A DNA stretch of 15,382 nt from Planctomycetota bacterium (GCA_018970845.1 JAGWVO010000042.1:1-15382); one strand, 5' to 3'. Counted from the first letter of the stretch, positions 1 through 7,149 are shown. The notes: generated by a model from the letters alone, not told the origin. Numbers and translations are program-made.

Positions 1-475
1 CGGCGAATTCCTCAATGACGATTCCCACAAGTCCCTTGTCATCCCTAGCGCTTTCCAACGCCTTCAGCAGGCGGGTGAGCCGGTCGGCCTGGATGCCCGC
101 GTAGATGGCCGTCATGTAGGCGCGCCTGACGGCGTATCGGGTGTCCTCGATCTCCTGGTCGAGCACGGCGCGCGCCACCTCGACTCCATGGTCGGCCTGC
201 TCGCGTCGGATTTTCAGCTCGGGTGAAAGACGGGCGATGCCGCGCAGGGAATAAAGGCCGTTCCTGGCGGCCTGCGCCGCTCGCAGGCTTGCCATGGCCG
301 CTTGGATCCGCGGCTGGTTTTCCATCGCAAGGCCGAGGCATTGATCCAGCTTGACGGCCTGGTCGCCCAGGCCCGAGCTGATTTCCTTTTCCAGTTCCTC
401 AACGGTCACTGGCTTGGGGGCGATGGGATCCTGGCCGGAAAGGGCCAAGGCCAATGACAACACGAGGGACATCAT
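1..475 (-). CDS. TolC-family outer-membrane efflux protein, N-terminal part (cut by window edge)
   Basis: The minus-strand frame is open from an ATG at 475 to the window edge, giving 158 residues with no stop. The first residues (MMSLVLSLALALSG) form a short signal peptide. The stretch VKLDQCLGLAMENQPRIQAA, followed by an Ala/Gln-rich helix, is the usual start of the first TolC repeat. Later residues (RYAVRRAYMTAIYAGIQADR) fit the second helix of that repeat, which typically carries an aromatic-Ala-Val-x-x-Ala-Tyr pattern. An AGGAGG ribosome site lies 5 bases before the ATG and decides the start. The family forms trimeric outer-membrane channels for tripartite efflux pumps or type I secretion. 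The rest of the protein (a further 250 to 350 residues is usual) and any pump partners lie to the left. It is divergent from the EamA gene and shares a 189-base upstream region with it. The family is fairly sure; the substrate is unknown. Confidence 0.83.
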   Translation of the reverse strand, partial: MMSLVLSLALALSGQDPIAPKPVTVEELEKEISSGLGDQAVKLDQCLGLAMENQPRIQAAMASLRAAQAARNGLYSLRGIARLSPELKIRREQADHGVEVARAVLDQEIEDTRYAVRRAYMTAIYAGIQADRLTRLLKALESARDDKGLVGIVIEEFA

Positions 476-576
476 GCCCGCCTCCTGGACTTCTTCATGA
501 AGCCACTCTTTCAACCAAAAGCATGCTTCGCGTTGGCGGCGGAGGGCGTCCTTCAGGGTTGGGGATTCCTCTATTT

Positions 577-618
577 CCCCGCCAAGCGGGGCAAGCCTTG
601 CCGGGCGGGCAAACCTTG
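577..618. repeat. Compact hairpin plus short direct repeat in the divergent intergenic region
   Basis: The region holds CCCCGC-CAA-GCGGGG (577-591), then the palindrome GCAAG-C-CTTGC, then a second copy of GCGGG(G)CAAxCCTTG. The two copies sit at 586-600 and 605-618. It lies between the divergent TolC-like and EamA genes. It could be an operator, a 5' leader structure or a degenerate dispersed repeat. No known riboswitch consensus was recognised. Confidence 0.4.
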
Positions 619-664
619 AGGCCGATTTGGCGATGGTTCGAAGCCTTCGTGCTGATATCCTTCG

Positions 665-1564
665 ATGACCATGGACCCAATTTCGCCAGATCGCCGAACC
701 GCCGTCGCCGCGGGCCTTTGGATGCTTGTGGGCAGCTTTGTCTTCAGCATCATGAGCGCCCTGGCCAACGCCCTGGGAAATCGCGTGGATTGGCAGGTGG
801 TGGCGATCGCCCGCAGCGGCGTGGCGTTCGTGCTGGCTTTGGGCCTGGCGGTGGGCGGCGGCGCGACCCTGGTTTTCCTGAGGCCAGGAATGCTCTGGGT
901 GCGGAGCCTATCGGGTTCCGTGAGCCTGGTCTGCACCTTTTACGCCCTGACGCACCTGCCCCTGGCCGAGGTCCTCACGATCACCAACACCTTCCCCGTC
1001 TGGCTTGCCCTGCTGTCGTGGCCGATGCTGGGTGAAAGGCCCGGCCTTGATGTCTGGGCCGCCTCCCTGATGGGAGTCGCCGGTGTCGCGCTCATCAAGC
1101 AGCCGTGGAACAACGGAGACGAGGCGATTGATTGGCTCCCGGTCGCGGCGGCGTTCATGGCCGCTTGGTCGACGGCGGTCGCCATGCTTGGCCTCAACAG
1201 GCTCGGCCACCTCGACACCCGTTCGGTAGTCGCCCACTTTTCAGCGGTGGCCACGATTGTCAGCATTTTGTCGCTGTGGTTGTTTCCTAGGGAATATTCC
1301 GACAGCCCCGTGTTTGCCGGCGATGTGCCATGGTTGCTGGCGGGAGTCGGTCTCACGGCCACGGCGGGGCAGTTGTGCCTGACGCGGGCCTTCACGACAG
1401 GCACGGCTTCAAGCGTCGCCGTGGTCGGCTTGAGCCAGGTCCTGTTCGCCGCCGCCATCGACTGGATGGCGTTCAGCCATCCACTCAACGCCACGGCCAT
1501 CGTTGGAATGGCGTTTGTGCTGCTGCCCACAGGCCATGTGATCCTCCAGCGGCCGTCCCGCTGA
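665..1564 (+). CDS. EamA/DMT-family membrane transporter
   Basis: This is a 299-residue protein, a typical length for the ten-helix drug/metabolite transporter superfamily. Two similar halves can be seen, each about five hydrophobic segments. The first EamA half runs from about residue 13 to 145 and the second from about 155 to 295. The first half ends with the characteristic pattern of a short-loop helix (LAEVLTITNTFPVWLALLSW), a glycine-rich helix after GERP, and VALIKQP. The second half has the matching LTATAGQLCLTRAFTTG and SSVAVVGLSQVLFAA. Such proteins move small metabolites, amino acids or drugs across the inner membrane; the substrate cannot be told. Start 665 was chosen, but the ATG two codons later (671) is equally possible because neither has a strong ribosome site. 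The gene is divergent from the TolC-like gene and followed by a hairpin region. Confidence 0.88.
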   Translation: MTMDPISPDRRTAVAAGLWMLVGSFVFSIMSALANALGNRVDWQVVAIARSGVAFVLALGLAVGGGATLVFLRPGMLWVRSLSGSVSLVCTFYALTHLPLAEVLTITNTFPVWLALLSWPMLGERPGLDVWAASLMGVAGVALIKQPWNNGDEAIDWLPVAAAFMAAWSTAVAMLGLNRLGHLDTRSVVAHFSAVATIVSILSLWLFPREYSDSPVFAGDVPWLLAGVGLTATAGQLCLTRAFTTGTASSVAVVGLSQVLFAAAIDWMAFSHPLNATAIVGMAFVLLPTGHVILQRPSR

Positions 1565-1633
1565 CGATCCGGCATTCCTTTCACGAGCGGTTTCCACCCC
1601 TTGCCTTGGCGGGCCCCGTTGGAGTATCGACTT

Positions 1634-1658
1634 TTTCCCCGGGGAAAGCCCCGGGAAA
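1634..1658 (+). promoter_or_regulatory. Strong hairpin just before the UPF0316 ribosome site
   Basis: CCCGGGG (1638-1644) and CCCCGGG (1649-1655) pair around an AAAG loop. The stem extends by TTT/AAA with one bulged C. The GGGAG ribosome site of the next gene follows at 1660-1664. There is no T-run after the stem on the plus strand. It could be a translation-control structure, or a U-less terminator for the EamA gene 70 bases upstream. Confidence 0.45.
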
Positions 1659-1672
1659 CGGGAGCCGCAAGC

Positions 1673-2248
1673 ATGTCGTGGGAATGGATCCTGCCGGGAA
1701 TCATATTCCTCGCCGAGGCGGTGGTGGTCACCACCTCCACCATCCGGGTGATCTTCATCTCCCGTGGAAAGCGCGGCCTGGCCGCGGTGCTCGGATTCAT
1801 CGAGATCAGCATCTGGCTGTTCGCCATCAGCCATGTCATGCGCAACCTCGACAACCCGTGGTGCATGGTCGCGTTCGCCGCGGGCTTCACGCTGGGCAAC
1901 TACCTCGGGGTGACGCTCGAAAGGCGAATGGCGCTGGGCAAGACCGGCCTGCGGCTATTCTCGCGGGGGAACGCCGTGCCCCTGATCCGGGCGCTCAGGG
2001 ACAACGGCTTTGGCGTGACATCATGGCGCGGGCAGGGATCGGAAGGCGAGGTGGAGGTGATCCAGACGGTGATCCCCCGCCGCGACCAACACCTTGCCGA
2101 GCAACTCATCCAGCGGCATGATCCTGGCATGTTTTACATCGTCGAGGAAATCCATGACGCCGAAAGCGGCGTGTTTCCCGAGAAAAAATCGGGAGAAAAC
2201 GCCCGGGGCCGCGACCGCGGTTACCACACCGACGGAATGGCCGCCTAG
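1673..2248 (+). CDS. UPF0316 / DUF2179-domain membrane protein (YebE-like)
   Basis: The protein has 191 residues. Three hydrophobic segments lie at about residues 5-28, 37-54 and 64-82 (LPGIIFLAEAVVVTTSTIRV, AAVLGFIEISIWLFAISHVM, MVAFAAGFTLGNYLG). They are followed by a soluble DUF2179-like domain at about residues 95-160 containing RALRDNGFGVTSWRGQGSEG and QLIQRHDPGMFYIVEEI. This order matches the UPF0316 family, whose function is not established; the soluble part is thought to be a ligand-sensing or regulatory domain. The ATG at 1673 is preferred over an upstream in-frame TTG at 1601 because GGGAG lies 8 bases before it and homologues begin right at the first helix. The last 24 residues (from about 168) are polar, charged and outside the family core. 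The gene may be co-transcribed with the EamA transporter. Confidence 0.85.
   Translation: MSWEWILPGIIFLAEAVVVTTSTIRVIFISRGKRGLAAVLGFIEISIWLFAISHVMRNLDNPWCMVAFAAGFTLGNYLGVTLERRMALGKTGLRLFSRGNAVPLIRALRDNGFGVTSWRGQGSEGEVEVIQTVIPRRDQHLAEQLIQRHDPGMFYIVEEIHDAESGVFPEKKSGENARGRDRGYHTDGMAA
2174..2196 (+). repeat. A-loop hairpin inside the UPF0316 3' end
   Basis: TCCCGA (2176-2181) pairs with TCGGGA (2189-2194) around a loop of GAAAAAA. The stem can extend through a G-T pair and a T-A pair. It lies in codons for the non-conserved tail of the UPF0316 protein. It resembles the TTTCCC-headed hairpins at 574-591 and 1634-1658. Confidence 0.35.
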
Positions 2249-2353
2249 CGCGGTTTCGATGCCTTGAACGCGGCGGCTCCGCCCTTGGCGGCCTCAAGCA
2301 AGCCACGGGGGCGGCAACCTTGATGATGATTCAACCGGAACGGGGAAATTCGC

Positions 2354-2917
2354 ATGGGCCGGATCGCCGTGATTTACGACTCCCTGACGGGAAACACCCG
2401 CCAAATGGCCGAGCTTGTCGCCGAGGGGGCGCGCCGCCTGCCCACGATGGAAGTTTCGGTGCGCGGCATCGGCGAACCCGATGCCGCGGAAGTCGCCCGG
2501 GTCGCTGATGGAATCGCCCTGGGAAGCCCCACCAACCTGGGCGTGATGAGCTGGCGCATGAAGCGGTTCTGGGACGAGCAGATGGCGCCCCACTGGATGG
2601 CGATCGACGGGAAGATCGGTTGTTCGTTCAGTTCGGCGGGGGCCTGGGGAGGCGGCAGCGAGATCACCTGCCAGGCCCTCAACACGATCCTGATGAACTT
2701 CGGATTCCTGGTGTTCGGCCTGACCGACTATGTCGGCAAGGCCTCGAGCGCCCATTACGGGGCCATCGCGGTTCGGGAACCGCGGGAAGAGGATGTGCGG
2801 GAATCGTGCCGCAAGCTGGGCGAACGCCTCTCGGAGTGGGTGGGCGCCTTCATCGACCGGGACCCCGCGCTCCATCCCCTGGTGCGCGAACCCGGACGCA
2901 AGCGCCCGGGTTCCTGA
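2354..2917 (+). CDS. Flavodoxin-family / WrbA-like NAD(P)H oxidoreductase
   Basis: The protein has 187 residues with a flavodoxin fold. The FMN-phosphate loop is at residues 10-15 (SLTGNT), directly after the first strand (RIAVIYD). The second flavin loop is GSPTNLGVMSWRMKRFWDE (57-75), close to the WrbA pattern in which a Gly-x-Pro-Thr loop leads into a Met-Lys-x-Phe helix. The third loop is SSAGAWGGGSE (93-103). The family binds FMN and reduces quinones or other electron acceptors in the cytoplasm with NAD(P)H. It is slightly shorter than E. coli WrbA and the C-terminal part is diverged, so a general flavodoxin is as likely as a true quinone reductase. A CGGGGA ribosome site lies about 8 bases before the ATG. 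It follows the UPF0316 gene by 105 bases and ends convergent with the lipoprotein gene, with 72 bases between the stops. Confidence 0.85.
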   Translation: MGRIAVIYDSLTGNTRQMAELVAEGARRLPTMEVSVRGIGEPDAAEVARVADGIALGSPTNLGVMSWRMKRFWDEQMAPHWMAIDGKIGCSFSSAGAWGGGSEITCQALNTILMNFGFLVFGLTDYVGKASSAHYGAIAVREPREEDVRESCRKLGERLSEWVGAFIDRDPALHPLVREPGRKRPGS

Positions 2918-2989
2918 TTCCTTCCGGCGATTCAGAAACCAATCAGGCTGATGGGCCAGTTTGGGCCGCGATGCCTGCGTCGCCTTGGG

Positions 2990-3391
2990 TCATCTCGATT
3001 TCACCTCGAACTTGAGGTCCTTGGCGCCACCGGCGTTCACGGTGGTTTCCATGGTGCTGCGGATGTTGTACCTGTCGGGAATCAGGTTCATCTTGGGCGC
3101 CTCGTCGGTGGGCAGGGCCTTGGGTGACTTGGGCAGCGTCTTGGTGGCCCGGACCTCGACCCGGTTCTTGCCTGAAAACGCCTTCCCTGAGAACGCCCCG
3201 TCCTTGACCGGAATGTTGGCGGGTGCTTCCCCGGTGACAACGAACGCGATCTCCCCATCCGCCAAGGGCTTCCCGTCGAGCGTGACGGTTCCCGACACAT
3301 CAGCCAGGGTCGGGTGAGTCTTGCCGTCACCGCAACCGGCCGCGAAGGCCAGGATGATGGCCAGCAAACAGCAAAGAAATCTAAGATCCAT
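2990..3391 (-). CDS. Small transthyretin-like lipoprotein partner of DUF1559
   Basis: The protein has 133 residues. It begins with a lipoprotein signal (MDLRFLCCLLAIILAFAAGC), with the lipid-attached cysteine at residue 20, so it is probably membrane-anchored and faces the periplasm. The mature part has the short beta-sandwich pattern seen in planctomycete lipoproteins: a VSGTVTLDGKPLADGEIAF strand pair near residues 32-50, then GAFSGKAFSGKNRVEVRATK, and IPDRYN before the last strands. Such proteins are commonly annotated as carboxypeptidase-regulatory-like or transthyretin-like and often sit directly downstream of DUF1559 genes, as here. The biochemical role is not known. A GAGGA ribosome site precedes the ATG. 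The gene is separated from the DUF1559 gene by an intrinsic terminator, so its own expression depends on read-through or on a promoter not seen. Confidence 0.82.
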   Translation of the reverse strand: MDLRFLCCLLAIILAFAAGCGDGKTHPTLADVSGTVTLDGKPLADGEIAFVVTGEAPANIPVKDGAFSGKAFSGKNRVEVRATKTLPKSPKALPTDEAPKMNLIPDRYNIRSTMETTVNAGGAKDLKFEVKSR

Positions 3392-3408
3392 GGTTTTCAG
3401 TCCTCACG

Positions 3409-3449
3409 AAAAAAGCATGCTGGTCCGGCGGATCATCCGACGGACCAGC
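3409..3449 (-). terminator. Rho-independent terminator after the DUF1559 gene
   Basis: GCTGGTCCG (3419-3427) pairs with CGGACCAGC (3441-3449). An inner CGGA-TCA-TCCG stem continues after one mismatch. Read on the minus strand, the stem is followed after four bases by six T residues (3414 down to 3409). It lies 18 bases past the DUF1559 stop and before the lipoprotein ribosome site. Confidence 0.85.
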
Positions 3450-3467
3450 GGCGGATTGGGCAAGGCT

Positions 3468-4487
3468 TCAATAGTTGGGCAGCACATTGCCATCGGCGCG
3501 GCTGGCAAGGTACTGGAGCGTCAACAGCGGGGTCGAGTCACTGATGAATCGGACCGACGCGTCCCCCAAAACAACATTGCATCCTCCCGAGTGGCTGGAG
3601 GAGAGCGGGATGTTCATGCCCGTGTTGTGGCTTGTTCCGTTGGCGGCGCTTCCCGAGGCGCTGCCGCCATCCACACCCGTTTGGTTGATCATGAATCGAA
3701 TCGTGGTGCAGTTGAAATGCCGCTCGTTGAAAGCCGTGCCGACGCTGGAGTTGCTCACCCCCATCGTCCAGCCATGGGGCCCCTGGCTCGTGATGGCGGT
3801 GTAGCTGCCGGGAACTGGCTGGTTGGTGGAACTGGTGAGGTGCTTGCTTTGCTCGCCCACGATCATGCAGTTGCTGGTTCCGTCGATGATGTCGGAGAAC
3901 CTGATGCTGCTGTTGGCGAACAGGGCCCCTCCGGCGCTGATGATGCCGTAGGAACCGTTGTTGACGACGCCGGTGTCGGTGGAGGATCCGCCGATGCCCG
4001 TGTAGGAGGTCAGCATTTGGAGTGCCCCGGCGTTGTTGGAAGACAAATAGAAATCCGGCATGGAGGATGAGGGGCAGCGCAGGGTCTTGATGGTCTTGTT
4101 GTGGATGAGCGGGGTGCCGGTGGACATGTTGGACGCGTTGGTGTAGCCGGAGTTGCTGGTGAACTGCCAGGCCTTGTAAATCGCGTCCTGCTCGATGAAC
4201 GGCAGGATGAAGACCTTCCAGGATGATCCCCATCCGCCGCCGCTGCCGTAGGGGGCGTTGTCGCTTGCCCCGCCGGGAGGGAAGGCGCCGCGGGTGTCGT
4301 GATAGCTGTGAAGGGCGATGCCCAGTTGCTTGAGGTTGTTGGTGCAACTCATGCGGTTGGCCGCCTCGCGCACCTTCTGGACCGCGGGGACCAGGAGGCC
4401 GATGAGCACGGCGATGATCGCGATGACAACAAGCAATTCGATGAGAGTGAACCCTTTCCGGGTTCTTTCGCGGAGGAGGGGAGGCAT
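3468..4487 (-). CDS. DUF1559-domain protein with type IV pilin-like N-terminus
   Basis: The protein has 339 residues. A prepilin cleavage and methylation site lies at residues 11-17 (KGFTLIE, cleavage after Gly12, Glu at mature position 5). It is followed by a hydrophobic helix (LLVVIAIIAVLIGLLVPAVQ) and the family hallmark KVREAANRMSCTNNLKQLGI. The rest is a Ser/Thr/Asn/Gly-rich extracytoplasmic domain, including PFIEQDAIY, LRCPSS and the C-terminal His299-x9-Asp309 signature. The usual Gly after that Asp is Ala here (GDASVRF). DUF1559 proteins are a large planctomycete family, probably exported pseudopilins; the role is unknown. The ATG at 4487 has GGAGA 7 bases upstream and is preferred to an in-frame TTG nine codons earlier. 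A terminator and then a lipoprotein gene follow. Confidence 0.93.
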   Translation of the reverse strand: MPPLLRERTRKGFTLIELLVVIAIIAVLIGLLVPAVQKVREAANRMSCTNNLKQLGIALHSYHDTRGAFPPGGASDNAPYGSGGGWGSSWKVFILPFIEQDAIYKAWQFTSNSGYTNASNMSTGTPLIHNKTIKTLRCPSSSMPDFYLSSNNAGALQMLTSYTGIGGSSTDTGVVNNGSYGIISAGGALFANSSIRFSDIIDGTSNCMIVGEQSKHLTSSTNQPVPGSYTAITSQGPHGWTMGVSNSSVGTAFNERHFNCTTIRFMINQTGVDGGSASGSAANGTSHNTGMNIPLSSSHSGGCNVVLGDASVRFISDSTPLLTLQYLASRADGNVLPNY

Positions 4488-4534
4488 GTCTGGTCTCCAT
4501 GAAGATGAAATCAATAATCAATGGGGACATTTTG

Positions 4535-4564
4535 AGTATTCGACTGGCATGGGAAATATTTCAA
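4535..4564 (-). promoter_or_regulatory. Candidate sigma-70-type promoter for the DUF1559 gene
   Basis: On the minus strand TTGAAA (4564-4559) and AATACT (4540-4535) are spaced by 18 bases. They sit in an AT-rich patch that stands out from the GC-rich surroundings, about 48 bases before the ATG at 4487. The match is 5 of 6 at -35 and 4 of 6 at -10. Confidence 0.35.
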
Positions 4565-4616
4565 GTCAATTATGATATTTCTAATTTTTCGGGGAAATTC
4601 ATCAGTGTGGCAGATT

Positions 4617-4640
4617 TGCGTGGGTCGGGATCGCCACGCA
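4617..4640 (-). terminator. Weak terminator-like inverted repeat downstream of the MFS gene
   Basis: TGCGTGG (4617-4623) and CCACGCA (4634-4640) can pair around a ten-base loop. It lies about 50 bases past the MFS stop. No T-run follows on the minus strand, so this may be a U-less terminator or a chance repeat. Confidence 0.3.
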
Positions 4641-4692
4641 GCGTTTCTGTGAGTTTTCAGGAATCAATCTTGATGGATTGTCGGTTCACACA

Positions 4693-5841
4693 TCATCGGC
4701 CGGCGCCTTTTCCCATGAGCGCCAGTCCCGCCAGCGGGCCGGCGGCGAGGACCCATCCCACCCATGGCCCATGCTGGAGTCGCGCCATGGCCGCGATTTC
4801 GATCGCCGGAATCGTGATGGCGAAACCCAGGGAAACCATCAGGGCCATCGCCGCGGCGACGCCATCCTTGGGGCAGGCTCCCGACGCCGCCGCCGAGAAT
4901 TGCGGGGAATCCGCGACCACGGTGGCGCCCCAGAACCCGAGCAGCGCGATCGACAGAGGGAAGGGCCATTGCAAGGCCCAAGGCCATGCCAGTCCGCACG
5001 CGGCGGATGAGGCGAGGAAAACGCGTGCCATGAACAGCGGGCTTGTCCACCGCGCCAAGTGTCCGCCCAGCACGCACCCGACCCCGCCCGCGGACATGAC
5101 GGCGAAGACCACCCAAGACGAGGAGGCCCCGGCCTGCGCCGCCAGCGCGGGAACCAGGGCCCAGAAGGCGTAGAGTTCCACCATGTGTCCGAGATAGCCG
5201 GCCAGGGCGGTCCGGAAGGTTCGGCTGGCCCACGCCCCCGCGAGCCCGCTCCATGAGAACCCCGCCGAACGCCTCAGGTGTGGGCCGTCGCCGCAGGCCA
5301 GCACCATGAAGCCCGCAAGGAGTGTGGCGGCGCTCGCCCCGGGAATGATGACGCCGGCGCGGCCCGCCGAGCCGGTCAGGGCTCGAAGCAGCCAGGGGCT
5401 GGCCGTTCCAATAACCAGGGCGCCAACCAGCCAGCCCAACGCTTGCGGGGCCCTTTCCGGAAACCAGGAGACCACCAGTTTCATTCCCAATGGGTAAACA
5501 CCTGCGAGGCTGATTCCCGTGAGAAACCTGAGGCAGACGGCATGCCATGGTTGGGAGGCCAGCAGCAGTGCCGCCGTGCTGGCGGATGCCATGGCCGCCG
5601 AGAGCGCGAAGACCCGGCTGGCCGCAAACCGGTCAGCCAGTCCGGACAAGGCGAAAATCATGGTCCCGGCGACGAATCCCGCCTGCGTGGACAGGATCAG
5701 GGGGGCCGTGGTTCCGAAACCGGTGAGGTCGGCCAAGTCGTCGGTGGCCTGCGGGGCGAACCAGACCGATGTGCCCAAAACCTGGGAGGCGACCAGCAAT
5801 CCAAGGATCAGGGTGGGTGGGGGGTGTCCAACCAGTGGCAT
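4693..5841 (-). CDS. Major facilitator superfamily transporter
   Basis: The protein has 382 residues and about twelve hydrophobic segments, typical of MFS. The first helix is ILGLLVASQVLGTSVWFAPQ. Between helices 2 and 3, at about residues 65-75, lies SGLADRFAASRVFA, the usual loop with an Asp-Arg-(Phe) core. Helices 4-5 carry RFLTGISLAGVYPLGMKLV, a signature region of MFS carriers, followed by SWFPERAPQALGWLVG. The second half restarts near FRTALAGYLGHMVELYAFWA. Family members carry small solutes or drugs through the inner membrane; no substrate can be assigned. The frame stays open upstream to 6135, but that part is antisense to the PQQ gene and unlike protein of this family, so the ATG at 5841 right before helix 1 was chosen even though no clear ribosome site precedes it. 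It is divergent from the PQQ-propeller gene with 81 bases between. Confidence 0.87.
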   Translation of the reverse strand: MPLVGHPPPTLILGLLVASQVLGTSVWFAPQATDDLADLTGFGTTAPLILSTQAGFVAGTMIFALSGLADRFAASRVFALSAAMASASTAALLLASQPWHAVCLRFLTGISLAGVYPLGMKLVVSWFPERAPQALGWLVGALVIGTASPWLLRALTGSAGRAGVIIPGASAATLLAGFMVLACGDGPHLRRSAGFSWSGLAGAWASRTFRTALAGYLGHMVELYAFWALVPALAAQAGASSSWVVFAVMSAGGVGCVLGGHLARWTSPLFMARVFLASSAACGLAWPWALQWPFPLSIALLGFWGATVVADSPQFSAAASGACPKDGVAAAMALMVSLGFAITIPAIEIAAMARLQHGPWVGWVLAAGPLAGLALMGKGAGR

Positions 5842-5922
5842 GGTCGGTAATCCGGCGGTTGCGGACGGCGCGCGAAAATGCGAATATATCACCCTTGGAC
5901 CCAAGATGGTGGAGAACCAACC

Positions 5923-7149
5923 ATGTGGCGGATGATGGTGGCGGCGCTGGTGATGACGGCGGTGGCCCGGGCGGACAATTGGCCCCGGTTTTTCGGTGAA
6001 AACGGATCGGGCATCGCGACGGGACAGAAGTTGCCCTCCCCCATCGACGCCAAGGAGCATGTCCGCTGGAAGGTGCCGACCCCGGGCGCCGGCAACGGAT
6101 CTCCCGTGCTTTGGGGGGAACGCCTCTACCTGCAAACCGCCGGAACCGCCGGCAGCGGCCGGGCGATGGTGTGCATGTCGTCAACCACGGGCAAGGTGAT
6201 CTGGGAAACCAAGCTGTCAGGTGACAAGGCTCCCACCCACGCCAAGAATTCGCTCGCATCTTCCACCCCGGCCGTGGACGGAACCCGCGTGGTTGGCGTT
6301 TTCTGGGACGGCAAGGCGATGGAACTCGCCTCCTTCGACCTGGATGGCAAGCTTCAGTGGAAGACCCCGTTGGGGCCCCACAAGAGCCAGCACGGCTGCG
6401 GCCACTCCCCCGTGCTGCATGGCGGCAAGGTCTTCGTGAACAATGACCAGGACGATTCCGCCGTGCTTCTGGCCTTTGACGCGGAAACCGGAAAGAAGGC
6501 TTGGGAGCAGCCCCGTCGGGCCTTCCGGGCCTGCTATTCCACCCCGCTTCTCCGGCCGGGCAAGGCCGGCACCGAGTTGGTGGTCATCAGCACGGCGGGG
6601 CCCGCCGCCTATGAACCGGCCAGCGGCAAGCTGCTGTGGGAACACAACTGGAAATTCACCGCCAACCCGCTGCGCACCGTGGCCTCGCCGGTTCTTGCCG
6701 GCGACCTCGTGCTCGCCTCAAGCGGCGACGGCAAGGGCGACCGGCACCTGGTCGCGGTTCGGCCGGCGCAAGGCTCATCGGCTGAACTGGCATGGGAGAA
6801 CACCAAGGCGTTTCCCTATGTGCCGACCCTGATTTTCGACAAGGGCCGCCTGCTGGGCGTCACCGACAAGGGGCTGCTTCTGGTGCATGACGCCGCGTCT
6901 GGTCGCGAGTTGGCCAGCCGGAGGCTTGGCGCCGGTTTCAGCGCCTCGCCCCTCTTGGTTGACGGAGTGCTCATCACCGTGGACGAGAAGGGAAGCCTCT
7001 CGTGCGTGGGAACCGGCGAGGGATTTCCGCTTCTTGGCAAGACCGAACTGGGGGAAGCGGTGATCGCGACCCCGGCGGTGGGCAACGGCGGACTCTTCGT
7101 TCGCACGGCCGGGCATGTGATTTGCCTTGGCCGGAAGGACAAGTCTTGA
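5923..7149 (+). CDS. Exported PQQ-like (BamB-type) beta-propeller protein
   Basis: The protein has 408 residues with a signal peptide (MWRMMVAALVMTAVARA, cleavage probably before DNW). The mature chain opens with WPRFFGENGSGIA, typical of planctomycete outer-membrane-biogenesis-like PQQ proteins. About eight blades repeat the pattern 'SPxxxGxxVxxxxxxGxxxAxDxxTGKxxW': visible at TTGKVIWETKL, DLDGKLQWKTPL, DAETGKKAWEQ, EPASGKLLWEH, ELAWENTK, DAASGREL, LSCVGTGEG and the last at AGHVICL. It probably folds as a propeller in the periplasm, acting as a scaffold. The calcium and catalytic residues of true PQQ dehydrogenases are not apparent, so an enzyme is unlikely. The ATG at 5923 has GGAG 8 bases upstream; an in-frame ATG at 5878 would add 15 residues in front of the signal. 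It is the first gene of the six-gene run. Confidence 0.9.
   Translation: MWRMMVAALVMTAVARADNWPRFFGENGSGIATGQKLPSPIDAKEHVRWKVPTPGAGNGSPVLWGERLYLQTAGTAGSGRAMVCMSSTTGKVIWETKLSGDKAPTHAKNSLASSTPAVDGTRVVGVFWDGKAMELASFDLDGKLQWKTPLGPHKSQHGCGHSPVLHGGKVFVNNDQDDSAVLLAFDAETGKKAWEQPRRAFRACYSTPLLRPGKAGTELVVISTAGPAAYEPASGKLLWEHNWKFTANPLRTVASPVLAGDLVLASSGDGKGDRHLVAVRPAQGSSAELAWENTKAFPYVPTLIFDKGRLLGVTDKGLLLVHDAASGRELASRRLGAGFSASPLLVDGVLITVDEKGSLSCVGTGEGFPLLGKTELGEAVIATPAVGNGGLFVRTAGHVICLGRKDKS

Noticed and set aside
577..618. Guanidine or other transporter-linked riboswitch upstream of the EamA gene
   Set aside because: The loops do not show the ACGR pattern of guanidine-II or another consensus I know; only a generic structured segment can be claimed.
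497..619. 40-codon plus-strand frame (MKPLFQPKACFALAAEG and on) in the divergent region
   Set aside because: There is no ribosome site before the ATG and the second half is made of the hairpin and direct-repeat bases, so coding is not supported.
940..1899. 319-codon minus-strand frame across the EamA and UPF0316 genes
   Set aside because: It runs antisense to two recognised membrane proteins and has no domain pattern of its own.
3538..4530. 330-codon minus-strand frame overlapping the DUF1559 gene
   Set aside because: It is the same strand in another frame, with a His/Arg/Gln-rich low-complexity translation; the DUF1559 frame has the clear prepilin and family motifs.
4541..4556. Sigma-54-like TGGCAT element
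   Set aside because: It is on the plus strand, pointing away from the DUF1559 gene, and lacks a proper -12 GC element at the right distance.
5842..6135. N-terminal extension of the MFS gene by 98 residues
   Set aside because: The extension is Arg/His/Gly-rich, overlaps the PQQ gene antisense, and lies before the normal first helix.
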